Below, piece by piece: positions 17,576-25,718 of a stretch of 64,000 bases of DNA (position 1 is the stretch's first letter; each line of letters starts with the position of its first letter). Origin of the DNA: an uncultured bacterium (GTDB taxonomy: Bacteria > Planctomycetota > UBA1135 > GCA-002686595); assembly GCA_937905825.1 (NCBI GenBank), contig CALCXM010000034.1:1-64000 (forward strand), written 5' to 3'. The position numbers were made by a program, and so were the translations under genes. Below the pieces are notes generated by a model that was not told the DNA's origin, made no database searches, and saw only the letters and a program-made list of their open reading frames with translations.

Positions 17576-20500
17576 ATGGCTGATCGCGGCGATACTCACT
17601 ACAGCGTTCCCACTCTCAACAAGTGGTTCTTGGCATCCAGCGCCCTCCTACTCGTCTCGACGGCGTGGATGGTGATCGATGACTGGAATTCTTCCTGGAA
17701 ACAAAACCAGGCGGAGTTCCGGCACATCGAGACGACGCGTACGCGCGCCGAAATGGAGACCGCGACCATGCAGGCCCAAGCTGACGCGGCGCTGGAGGTC
17801 CAAGGCCGTCTAGACGAGGCCCGGGCTGCCCTGGCCGGTCGTCAAGATGAGCTGGACGCCGCCAAGGAGGCGCTGCGTGTTGCCAAGGGCGAGCAGTTCA
17901 CGGTTTCCGAAGGCACGAAGAAAGCCAAGCAGGACCTCGCCTGGCAGATCTTCCTGATCGAGGAACATCGCGTTCACGAGCAGGACCCGACCTACAAGGA
18001 AGATGAGCTGCTCAAGTTCAAGGCTGAGTACAGCCTGCTCGAGGGCGAGTCCGAGATCAAAGCTGCGGCGGTCGCAGCGGCCAACCTCGCGGTGGTCGGC
18101 TTGCTCGAGGACGTGACTCGCCTGGAAGGGGAAATGAAGTCAGCCAAGAGCGGCTTGGCGCTGTTGGAGGTCAAGCTGGACAAGCTGGCCCCAGACAACG
18201 CTGCTGCGAAGCTGGCCAACTTGCTGCGGGACACCCCCGGCATTGACTTCGTCGATCCGAAGAACAAGGTGGTCAAGCAGGTCCCCGGGGACCTGACCTT
18301 CGAGTTGAACTTCACGAAGGGCGCGCGCATCGACATGTGCCAGACCTGCCACCAGGCCACCGATCGCGCGGGCTTCACCACCGACGTGCTGGTCGACGGC
18401 CAGCCCATCGCCGAGCCTTACCTGACGCACCCCAACCTGGACCTGTTCCTGACGGCCAAGTCCGCTCACCCGGTCAGCAAGTTCGGTTGCACCATCTGCC
18501 ACCGTGGCGCTGGTCAGGCCTTGGACTTCATCCGCACCGACCACCGGCCTTCCAACGAAGAGCAGACGGCGGAGTGGCAGGAAAAGCACCATTGGCACAA
18601 GCAACACCACTGGGACTACCCGATGTTGTCGAAGGACTTCACCGAAGCCAGCTGTGTGCAGTGTCACAAGCAGTCCATGGAGATCATCGCGGATGACGCT
18701 CCGACGGTCAGCAAGGGCTTCCAGCTCTTCGAAGAGAAGGGTTGCTACGCTTGCCACAAGGTGGACTGGTACCCGACCAAACGTCGCCCCGGCCCGACCC
18801 TGAAGAACCTTCAGGCCAAGCTGGACCGCACCTGGGTCGAAGGCTGGATCGCCGATCCGAAGGCCTTCCGTCCGGACACGAAGATGCCGCGCTTCTTCCA
18901 CCTCTCGAACTACAAGTCCGAGGAGATCATCTCCAAGAGCGAGTGGGGCACAGGGCGTGACATGCTTGGCAAGGAATGGAACGAGGCCGCTGTGGCCGCC
19001 ATCTCCGCCTTCCTGTACGAGTCCGCTCCGAAGCAAGCGCTGCCCGCGATCCCCGCGGGGGTGAAAGAGGCCGCCAACGCCGACCGCGGTCGCGAGACCT
19101 TCCGCGTCGCCGGTTGCTTGTCTTGCCACAACTTGGGCGGCTACCCGGGCCAGGACCTCCCGACGGAGGACATCGCCTTTGACGAGAACGAGTACAACGA
19201 CCACGGCCCCGACTTGCGCGGCGTGGCCACAAAGGTCGACGAGGCTTGGCTCTACAACTGGATCAAGGATCCGGCGAGCTACTGGAAGGAGACCCGCATG
19301 CCCAACCTGCGTCTGACCGACCAGGAGGCTGCGGACATCACGGCTTACTTCATGCAAGATCCTGATGGCATCTTCCGTGATCAATCGCCCGCTTGGAATC
19401 CCAAGCAGAGCGACTTCAAGGTCGACGTCCTGCAAGAAATGGCCCGCCACTTCTACGCCCGCTTGGGACGTGAAGAGCTCACCCGCCGCATCACTGGCGA
19501 GGACGAGGAGCACCGCTGGGACCAAGAGGACGCGCTGCTCTTGGCCGTCGGTGAAAAGCACGTGGCCTACTCCGGTTGCTTCTCCTGCCACGAGATCAGT
19601 GGCTTCGAGGAGATGAACCCGATCGGCGTCGAGCTCTCCACTTGGGGCTCCAAGACCGTGGACAAGCTGGCCTGGGAATTCCGCGCCAAGATCCTGGCCC
19701 ATGAGAATGGCTGGGACCAGGACACCCGCGACGAGTTCAAGCACTACCGCGAGAACTGGATTGGCGAGAAGCTCAAGAACCCCCGGGTCTTCGACGAGGA
19801 AAAGGTGCGCCTGCCCCTCGACCGTCTGCGCATGCCGAACTTCGGCTTGAATGACGAGGAGATCTTGGCCCTTTCCAACTTCGTGGTGGGCCTCGTCAAC
19901 GACGAGGTGCAGCGCGCTGAGATGGTGGAGACCCCCGAGCAGCAGGCCATGAACCTCGGCATGCAAACCGTTCGCCAGAACAACTGCATGGCCTGTCACG
20001 TGATCGAGCCCGCCCGGGTGACCTTCCTCAATGAGGACGGTGAGCGCGTGACCGTGGCCGCTGAAGCTATGCCGCTCGGGGACGCCAACACGCCCCCGCG
20101 CATGTTGAGCCTGGCCGGCTTGCAGGCAGAGATCGTCGCCTCTGAAGCGAAGTACGACGCCGAAGTGGAGGAGATCATCTTCCGCGCCTTGGAGGACACG
20201 CCCGGCATCGGCCCGATCGGCAGCACGTTCTTCGTGGAGCCCAGCAAGGTGGTCGACCTCTTGCCCGCCAAGGGTGGCGCATTTGTCGCCACGGTCATCG
20301 ACTACTACAAGAACGGCATCCCCATGCACACCGGCGAGAGCTGGTCTTTGGGTGGTGACGGCAAGGTCGGCGATGTGGACGGCAAGCAGGACCGCAGCTA
20401 CCAGGACGTGGACTTCAACACGGTGCGCTGGACCTTCGCTCCGCCGGTTCTGATCGACGAGGGTGGCAAGCTGCAGCGCGACTGGTTCTACAACTTCCTG

Positions 20501-21265
20501 TTGGATCCCTTCGTTCTGCGCCCGCAGATGCGCGTCAAGATGCCCACCTTCAACTTGACCGAAGAAGAGGCCGCCAGCATCGCGGACTACTTCGCCTTCA
20601 AGTCGGCGAAGGAGTGGCCCGCGCGCTTCACCCGTTCCCTGCACACGGCTACCGGCATGCAGCCGGGCGCCGGCATGACGACGGAAGGGAAGAGCTGGCC
20701 TGAACTCACCAACCACAACAATGGTGGTGAGCTGATGAGCCACGCGGACCTGGCGAAAGCGATTGGCATCAAGGAAAGCGTTCTGCGCGCCATCGAGGAC
20801 GGCTACCAGCCGGACATCGACGCCAGCTTCAGCAAGGTCGAGGCCTACGCCGCCGAGGCCGGGTTCTCCAAGTCCGCCTCCGTGGCCCCGGGAACGGAGA
20901 AGATTGCCCAACGCGCCAACAGCTACCACGGCGACTTCCAGGTCGGCAGCAGGATCGCTATCGAAGGGGTGGACTGCTTCAAGTGCCACTGGTTCAACGG
21001 CCAGGGTCCCTCGCAGATGGACACCCCCGTCTCCTGGGCACCCGATCTGGCTGTGACCCGCGAGCGCTTGCGTCCCGACTGGACCCGCGATTGGCTTTGG
21101 AATCCGGCTCTGGTCTACCCAGGAACGGCCATGCCCGGCAACTTCTTGGCAGCGGATCCCGCTTACCAAGAGCAGTTCTCAGGCAGCACCAACGAGCAGC
21201 AGATCAACGCTGTGCTCGACTGGTTGTACCGCCTGGACAAGGAAACCGCCGCCGCCGGCAACTAG
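17576..21265 (+). CDS. Very large membrane-anchored octahaem cytochrome c
   Basis: 1229 residues. One N-terminal transmembrane helix (about 16-36, WFLASSALLLVSTAWMVI) is followed by an Ala/Glu-rich coiled coil (about 45-155, EARAALAGRQDELDAAKEAL). Eight CxxCH haem sites have their first Cys at residues 255, 305, 360, 390, 514, 668, 804 and 1134. Several occur in class I cytochrome c modules with a distal Met (WIADPKAFRPDTKMPRF, WIKDPASYWKETRMPNL, RLRMPNFGL, RVKMPTFNL). The protein should sit in the periplasm and take electrons from the adjacent Rieske/b complex. Length and haem number far exceed cytochromes c1 or f. A terminator-like hairpin follows at 21288. Confidence 0.9.
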   Translation: MADRGDTHYSVPTLNKWFLASSALLLVSTAWMVIDDWNSSWKQNQAEFRHIETTRTRAEMETATMQAQADAALEVQGRLDEARAALAGRQDELDAAKEALRVAKGEQFTVSEGTKKAKQDLAWQIFLIEEHRVHEQDPTYKEDELLKFKAEYSLLEGESEIKAAAVAAANLAVVGLLEDVTRLEGEMKSAKSGLALLEVKLDKLAPDNAAAKLANLLRDTPGIDFVDPKNKVVKQVPGDLTFELNFTKGARIDMCQTCHQATDRAGFTTDVLVDGQPIAEPYLTHPNLDLFLTAKSAHPVSKFGCTICHRGAGQALDFIRTDHRPSNEEQTAEWQEKHHWHKQHHWDYPMLSKDFTEASCVQCHKQSMEIIADDAPTVSKGFQLFEEKGCYACHKVDWYPTKRRPGPTLKNLQAKLDRTWVEGWIADPKAFRPDTKMPRFFHLSNYKSEEIISKSEWGTGRDMLGKEWNEAAVAAISAFLYESAPKQALPAIPAGVKEAANADRGRETFRVAGCLSCHNLGGYPGQDLPTEDIAFDENEYNDHGPDLRGVATKVDEAWLYNWIKDPASYWKETRMPNLRLTDQEAADITAYFMQDPDGIFRDQSPAWNPKQSDFKVDVLQEMARHFYARLGREELTRRITGEDEEHRWDQEDALLLAVGEKHVAYSGCFSCHEISGFEEMNPIGVELSTWGSKTVDKLAWEFRAKILAHENGWDQDTRDEFKHYRENWIGEKLKNPRVFDEEKVRLPLDRLRMPNFGLNDEEILALSNFVVGLVNDEVQRAEMVETPEQQAMNLGMQTVRQNNCMACHVIEPARVTFLNEDGERVTVAAEAMPLGDANTPPRMLSLAGLQAEIVASEAKYDAEVEEIIFRALEDTPGIGPIGSTFFVEPSKVVDLLPAKGGAFVATVIDYYKNGIPMHTGESWSLGGDGKVGDVDGKQDRSYQDVDFNTVRWTFAPPVLIDEGGKLQRDWFYNFLLDPFVLRPQMRVKMPTFNLTEEEAASIADYFAFKSAKEWPARFTRSLHTATGMQPGAGMTTEGKSWPELTNHNNGGELMSHADLAKAIGIKESVLRAIEDGYQPDIDASFSKVEAYAAEAGFSKSASVAPGTEKIAQRANSYHGDFQVGSRIAIEGVDCFKCHWFNGQGPSQMDTPVSWAPDLAVTRERLRPDWTRDWLWNPALVYPGTAMPGNFLAADPAYQEQFSGSTNEQQINAVLDWLYRLDKETAAAGN

Positions 21266-21287
21266 CCTGCTCCAGCGAATCTCACAG

Positions 21288-21320
21288 GAGGCCTCCGCCG
21301 ACTTCGGTCGCGGGGGCCTC
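21288..21320 (+). terminator. Hairpin after the cytochrome operon
   Basis: GAGGCCTCCGC at 21288 onward pairs with GCGGGGGCCTC ending at 21320 around a GAC-TTC-GGTC apex, and the downstream bases are TCTGTTTG. It begins 23 bases after the stop of the multihaem cytochrome gene, so it is probably the operon's terminator. Confidence 0.6.
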
Positions 21321-21686
21321 TCTGTTTGTGAGTGGAATGGCCAGCCAGCGCTGCATGATTGCCAGCGAATCGTCGTTTGCGATGGACCCTGCTTGCGAAT
21401 GCACTGCCCTGGCGAGCTCTCCGCGCTGCGCGCATCTTGGGCTTGCGAGCTTCCATGAAAAGCCCTTCAAATGGGGCTTCCTGCCCCATGCACTCCCCAG
21501 CGCGCGGCCTATCCTGGGGTCCCTTCGGAGGCGCCCAGCAGCCTCTTTCCAGCTTGACGAAACGTTGACATTGATTGAGAGTTTCAGGGCTGCAACCCGC
21601 CAACGATAGGGCCTCATGGGCGTACCTACTCCTGTCGATCCTGCCAGGGCGACCCTCACCCTTAGAGACACTCCACTCAGAACACC
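21321..21686. other. Intergenic region upstream of PDZ gene
   Basis: 366 bases with no supported gene. A TTGACA hexamer stands at 21565-21570, about 117 bases before the next start codon, but no good -10 box lies at the expected distance. I see no repeats or RNA structure. Confidence 0.35.
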
Positions 21687-23846
21687 ATGAAACCCAACCT
21701 CTTCACCGCGAGCGCCCTTGGCGCGTTCCTGGCCCTCTCCTCCTCCGCGGTCGCCGGATCCAGTGAACTCAGCCCGGTGAGCAGCGCAGCTCCCGCCGTC
21801 TCCCAGTCCGAGGGCCGGCCCATGATCGGCGTCTTGCTCAAGGCGGGCAGCGGGTCTCCAGTGATTGAGACCGTGGTGGCCGGCAGCCCAGCAGAGGCCG
21901 CTGGCTTGAAGAGCGGCGACGTGATCACCTCGGTGGGTGGGGTCAAGACGGACTCCCTGCAAGCCCTGCGCGGAAAGCTCGGCGGCTTGGCGATCGGCGA
22001 CGAGGTCGCGATCAGCGTGCAGCGCGGCGCCGACTCCAAGGAGTTCAAGCTCTCCCTCGCAGACTCCTCGAAGCTCGACCTTCCCGAAGAAACCGTCACG
22101 CTGGTCGAGGAAGTGGCACCGCAGCAGCTCGAGGAAGTGAAGGTCGGCAAGGACACAGAACAAGCCAAGCAGGCCAAAGCCCTCGCCAAAGCCGCAGGCA
22201 AGGCCGTCGAGAAAGCAAAGAAGGCCGAGAAGCAAGGCTGGGTGATCGAGGGCGAAAAAGAGGGCGTCAGCTGGACGGACATCTCCGAAGGACACGCTAC
22301 CGAGCACGGCCATGAACACGGCGACACCCATGTCATCGAGATCGAGGATGAGGACGGCAAGCGCCAGATCGAGGTGATCGTCGGCAGCGGCGGCGGAGCA
22401 CCGATCCGGGTGCACGCCAACAAGCCTCAAAAAATCAAAGTCGACAATGGCCGGGTGATCCAGTTCGGGCTCTCGGGAGGGAGCAACGGCCTGGTCGGGA
22501 AGCTCGAGGCAGAGGACTGCAACGGGGCTTGCTGCGAAGAAGCCGCGGCCGCCCAAGAGGAGTGCTGCCTAACAGAGGAGGTCGCCAAGAAGCCTGGCAA
22601 AGCGAAGGTCGGCGGCCACAACGGATTCACCTTCGAGGTGCTCGATGACGGCAGCGAGCTCATCACGGAGATCAGTTCTGACGAGTGCGGCGGAGGCTGC
22701 TGTGAGGAAGCTGGGGCCGAGCAAGAGGAGTGTTGCGAAACCGAGGAGTGCGAAATCGAGATCGAGCAGATCATCGAATGTGATTCAGTGACTTCGAAGG
22801 GTGGCCCGCAGATCTTCTTCCAAGAAAGGAACGCCCACGGCAACTCCGCCTACGCGTTCAACTTCGCCGACGAAGACAAGGGGCAGATGGTCAAGCAGCT
22901 CAAGGACGCCGGCCTCGACGCGCAAGCGATCAAAGAGGTCCTGGCTGCCGTCAAGAAGGCCCACGGGAAGGTTGGGGACAAGGGCCACGCTACCTTCGAG
23001 TGGAAGGAAATCTCCAAAGGAGGTCAGCACGTGGTGATCGAAGAGGACGGACACCACAAGGCATCCACACCCGGCATGCGTGAGGTCGTCATCGTCAAGA
23101 GTCGCGGGGATGGCGTTCAGCTGAAGGACGCGCCCCGCGTGCACTCGAGCAACCTCTTTGATGCGCACAGCCACGGTGCGGGTCATGGGAACGAGATCAA
23201 CGAGGATCATCAGCGCTATCACAACGGCAACATCTACCAGGAGCATGTTCACGATGCCCTGGGTCGCATCGGGCACGGCGAACACGAAATCCACGGCGCT
23301 CACGGCGAGCACGAAGGCCACGGCGCCCACGACACCCACGGCCATGAGATCCATGAGGAGAGTGCTCACGGCACTTGGCAGTTCGATAGTGGAGGCGACC
23401 ACGCGAAACGCTTCCGCTTGCACTCCAAAGCCCCCGAGGGCCACGGCGCCAACTTGCAGGGCATCCACGAGCGCGTCATGCGGGAACTCAAAGCTGCCGG
23501 CGTGAGTCCCCAGATGATGGAGAAGACCATGAAGCAGTTGGCCAAGGCGGGCATCCATCCGGAGCACAAGGCCTTCAAGGGCAAGGTCTTCGGGAACAAT
23601 GTCTTCGAGTGGAAGGCAGGCGATGGCTCCCAGCAACACGACATCTGGACCCTCGAAAGGGGCAACCACGACGGGCCCTCCCCAGACTTCCGCTTGCACA
23701 CGGCTCCCCAAAAGAGCCGCCAAGCTCCCAAGGCGCAGCAGCGTCGGGACAACAGCGAATCGGAAATCCATCTCCTCCGTCAGGAGCTGCAGAACCTGCG
23801 GGCTGAGTTGCGCGACCTGCGCGCTTCCATGAAGCGTCGCCGCTAG
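21687..23846 (+). CDS. Secreted PDZ-domain protein with Cys clusters and His-rich segment
   Basis: 719 residues with a signal peptide (ASALGAFLALSSSAVAG). A PDZ domain spans about 45-125 (IGVLLKAGSGSP...AAGLKSGDVITSVGG). Two Cys-Cys clusters follow: NGACCEEAAAAQEECC near 280 and GGGCCEEAGAEQEECC near 337, then CETEECE. Residues about 490-565 are His-rich, with repeats like HGEHEIHGAHGEHEGHGAH. A helical module ending in FEWK occurs twice (VKQLKDAGLDAQAIKEVL near 400, VMRELKAAGVSPQMMEKTM near 597), an internal duplication. The end is a short coiled coil with a basic tail. Metal binding in the periplasm is the natural inference; no protease domain is seen. Confidence 0.75.
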   Translation: MKPNLFTASALGAFLALSSSAVAGSSELSPVSSAAPAVSQSEGRPMIGVLLKAGSGSPVIETVVAGSPAEAAGLKSGDVITSVGGVKTDSLQALRGKLGGLAIGDEVAISVQRGADSKEFKLSLADSSKLDLPEETVTLVEEVAPQQLEEVKVGKDTEQAKQAKALAKAAGKAVEKAKKAEKQGWVIEGEKEGVSWTDISEGHATEHGHEHGDTHVIEIEDEDGKRQIEVIVGSGGGAPIRVHANKPQKIKVDNGRVIQFGLSGGSNGLVGKLEAEDCNGACCEEAAAAQEECCLTEEVAKKPGKAKVGGHNGFTFEVLDDGSELITEISSDECGGGCCEEAGAEQEECCETEECEIEIEQIIECDSVTSKGGPQIFFQERNAHGNSAYAFNFADEDKGQMVKQLKDAGLDAQAIKEVLAAVKKAHGKVGDKGHATFEWKEISKGGQHVVIEEDGHHKASTPGMREVVIVKSRGDGVQLKDAPRVHSSNLFDAHSHGAGHGNEINEDHQRYHNGNIYQEHVHDALGRIGHGEHEIHGAHGEHEGHGAHDTHGHEIHEESAHGTWQFDSGGDHAKRFRLHSKAPEGHGANLQGIHERVMRELKAAGVSPQMMEKTMKQLAKAGIHPEHKAFKGKVFGNNVFEWKAGDGSQQHDIWTLERGNHDGPSPDFRLHTAPQKSRQAPKAQQRRDNSESEIHLLRQELQNLRAELRDLRASMKRRR

Positions 23847-23872
23847 TTGCCCCTCGGCATCCCACGAAAATG

Positions 23873-23910
23873 GGGCCCCCAGTCCTGGCTAGCGCCGGGA
23901 CTGGGGGCCC
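23873..23910. terminator. Strong GC-rich hairpin between convergent genes
   Basis: GGGCCCCCAGTCC at 23873-23885 is the exact reverse complement of 23898-23910: a 13-bp stem with a 12-nt loop. It follows the PDZ gene by 27 bases. Read leftward it is followed by TTTTC, so it may serve the leftward gene at 24002-24280 too. Confidence 0.7.
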
Positions 23911-24001
23911 GCTCTATGCTCCTCTTCAGCAATTCGAATTGTGGAAGCGGCGGCCTGGAGCAGGCGCCCTGCGGTGGCCCGTGGGCCCGTTCACTCCTGG
24001 C

Positions 24002-24280
24002 TCAAAACTGAACGCTTCCGTCCCCCGGCGACCAAGTGTGCAGGACCTTGGCCACAGCCATCAGCACCGCACGGTCCCCGGTTTGCCTGAGCTCCTCCGA
24101 GTTCCTGGGGGTGCCATCGCGCACGGCCGTGATGTTGCGCTCAACGACATCAAGGACCTTCCTGCGGGTTTCATTGGGACCCTTCAAGGCCCAACGAACG
24201 AGGGACAGCAGGCGCTCGCAGCGGCTCGGGTCGACTCCATGGCGCTCACAAAGGCGCTGGAGCAAGGTTTCGGCTTCCAT
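24002..24280 (-). CDS. Small conserved-looking hypothetical protein
   Basis: 92 residues, MEAETLLQRLCERHGVDPSRC to DGSVQF, with ATG at 24280. The sequence is amphipathic and helical with a normal amino-acid balance, unlike the surrounding chance frames. It has no signal peptide and no membrane helix. The gene ends near the strong hairpin at 23873-23910. No family recognised; the call rests on composition and position, so a false call is possible. Confidence 0.5.
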   Translation of the reverse strand: MEAETLLQRLCERHGVDPSRCERLLSLVRWALKGPNETRRKVLDVVERNITAVRDGTPRNSEELRQTGDRAVLMAVAKVLHTWSPGDGSVQF

Positions 24281-24483
24281 AGGGAACAGTGGGGTGGGGA
24301 TCTCAAACTCTCACTCCAAACCTATCCCAGGCCCGGGGTCCCGGCGTTGGAAAGTGCCGTGAGCTTGCCCCTGGACCCGCTTCAGCACGGGAGTGGCCTC
24401 GAGCGCGGCGTTATGAGCACCCGACCAACGCCACGGCACGCCACCAGGACCGCGGCTCGGCAGCTCTCACCACCAACAGCAAA

Positions 24484-24512
24484 GCAGCCACGGGCCCTAG
24501 GCCCATGGCTGC
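24484..24512 (-). terminator. Hairpin downstream of HDOD gene
   Basis: GCAGCCACGGGCC at 24484 onward pairs with GGCCCATGGCTGC ending at 24512 with one mismatch. Read leftward it is followed by TTTGC. It lies 46 bases past the stop of the leftward HDOD gene. A second short hairpin (CGGGCCG-TTT-CGGCCCG, 24527-24543) stands between them. Confidence 0.5.
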
Positions 24513-24558
24513 TTCCTGTGCGATCCCGGGCCGTTTCGGCCCGAGCTCTTTTGCTTGA

Positions 24559-25404
24559 TTAGAGGGCCGGTTGGTCGTGGAAGGCCCGGATCTCAGCAAC
24601 GATCTCCGGCACCATGCGCGGGTCGATGCCGAGGAACTCCATGGTGCCCGCGTCGAGGGTGGCTTCTGCTGCTTCCATCGCGTCGTCCGCGACGCGGTGG
24701 CAGACCAGGTTCGCGTTGGCCACGAGGGCCACGATCGGGTCGTTCTGGACCGCTTCGCGCGGGCCGTGGTGGAACTGGATCGCGGAGGCGACTTCCTGGG
24801 GCAAGGACCAGTGGGTGGCGATGATCGCTCCAACGTCCGTGTGATTGAAACCGAGCTCGCGCAACTCAACGGCGTGCAGGGGCTCGCCGGTGCTGGAGGA
24901 TTCCCCGTAGACGTCCAGGTATTTGTCGCCGAGGCTGTCGAGCATGACGACCTTGCCGATGTCGTGCAGCAGGCCGCAGACTTGGAACTCCTCGGGGGTC
25001 AGACCGATCTTGCCGCGGCAACGGCGAGCGATGATCTGACAGGCCGCGCCCGCGAGCGAAGCATGCCGCCAGATTTCGTCAATGTCGAAACCCGGGTGCT
25101 CGGAGAGGTGAGCGAACTTCTGGATGATCGCCGCTTGGGTGACCACGTTCTTCAGAACGCGCACGCCCAATACACCGGATGCCTGCTCGGTAGAAACGCA
25201 GCGTTCGCGCAGGCCGTAGTAGGAGGAGTTGGCGATGCGCAACACCTTCGCGGCGAGCGGGGCGTCCTCACCGACGGCGGCGCCGATTTCTGCGGTCCCC
25301 ATCTCGGGGTCCTCGATCATGCGCGAGATCCGTTCGACAACGGCTGGGAGCGTCGGAATGCTCAGGTTGTCTTTGATCAGCTCTTTGGCGCGCTGGGTGC
25401 TCAT
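24559..25404 (-). CDS. HDOD domain protein
   Basis: 281 residues. The whole protein is one HDOD domain: IPTLPAVVERISRMIEDPEMG opens it, followed by the LAAKVLRIANSSYYGL motif typical of the family. LLHDIGKVVML keeps the His-Asp pair that many HDOD proteins have lost, and HTDVGAIIATHWSLP fits the later HD-like helix. HDOD proteins are signal-transduction modules tied to second messengers and cell-cycle or stress control; true hydrolase activity is uncertain. No receiver or GGDEF domain is attached. It stands alone between hairpins on one side and a 314-base gap on the other. Confidence 0.88.
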   Translation of the reverse strand: MSTQRAKELIKDNLSIPTLPAVVERISRMIEDPEMGTAEIGAAVGEDAPLAAKVLRIANSSYYGLRERCVSTEQASGVLGVRVLKNVVTQAAIIQKFAHLSEHPGFDIDEIWRHASLAGAACQIIARRCRGKIGLTPEEFQVCGLLHDIGKVVMLDSLGDKYLDVYGESSSTGEPLHAVELRELGFNHTDVGAIIATHWSLPQEVASAIQFHHGPREAVQNDPIVALVANANLVCHRVADDAMEAAEATLDAGTMEFLGIDPRMVPEIVAEIRAFHDQPAL

Positions 25405-25718
25405 AGGTTCGGTGGGGGTTGGGTCCTGTCGGATCGTCTAAAAGGACATAGGGCGACCTTTCGGATGAGACGATCGTTCGGGATCTATCGGATACCTGAC
25501 CCGCTTGAGCTTTAAGCGCACCGCCGCAAATCTGACTTTTCCAGGGGGGCGGCCTGCTCTAGATCCGGGGCGGGGTGCGGAAAGCAGCCGCAGCGCGAGG
25601 GTGCAGGCGCCCTTGGGGGCACCCCAGAAGCCGGATCGAGGGAAAGAGCGTGCGCGCAACCGGACGGCTATACTCGGCGCTGTTCCCTCGACCTGGCGTT
25701 CTCTCGAAGACCCTCCCC
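25405..25718. other. Divergent intergenic region
   Basis: 314 bases between the HDOD gene (leftward) and the sulfatase-like gene (rightward). The frame of the latter extends upstream to 25575, but those residues (Arg- and Ala-rich) precede the lipoprotein signal and look non-coding. No motif stood out. Confidence 0.35.

Noticed and set aside
18140-21169. Leftward open frame of about 1009 codons
   Set aside because: It is the antisense of the octahaem cytochrome gene. Its translation lacks motifs, while the plus strand has eight CxxCH sites in frame.
23280-23380. Possible short CRISPR-like array
   Set aside because: The regular CACGGC-type repetition is coding for the His-rich segment of the PDZ protein; there are no spacers.
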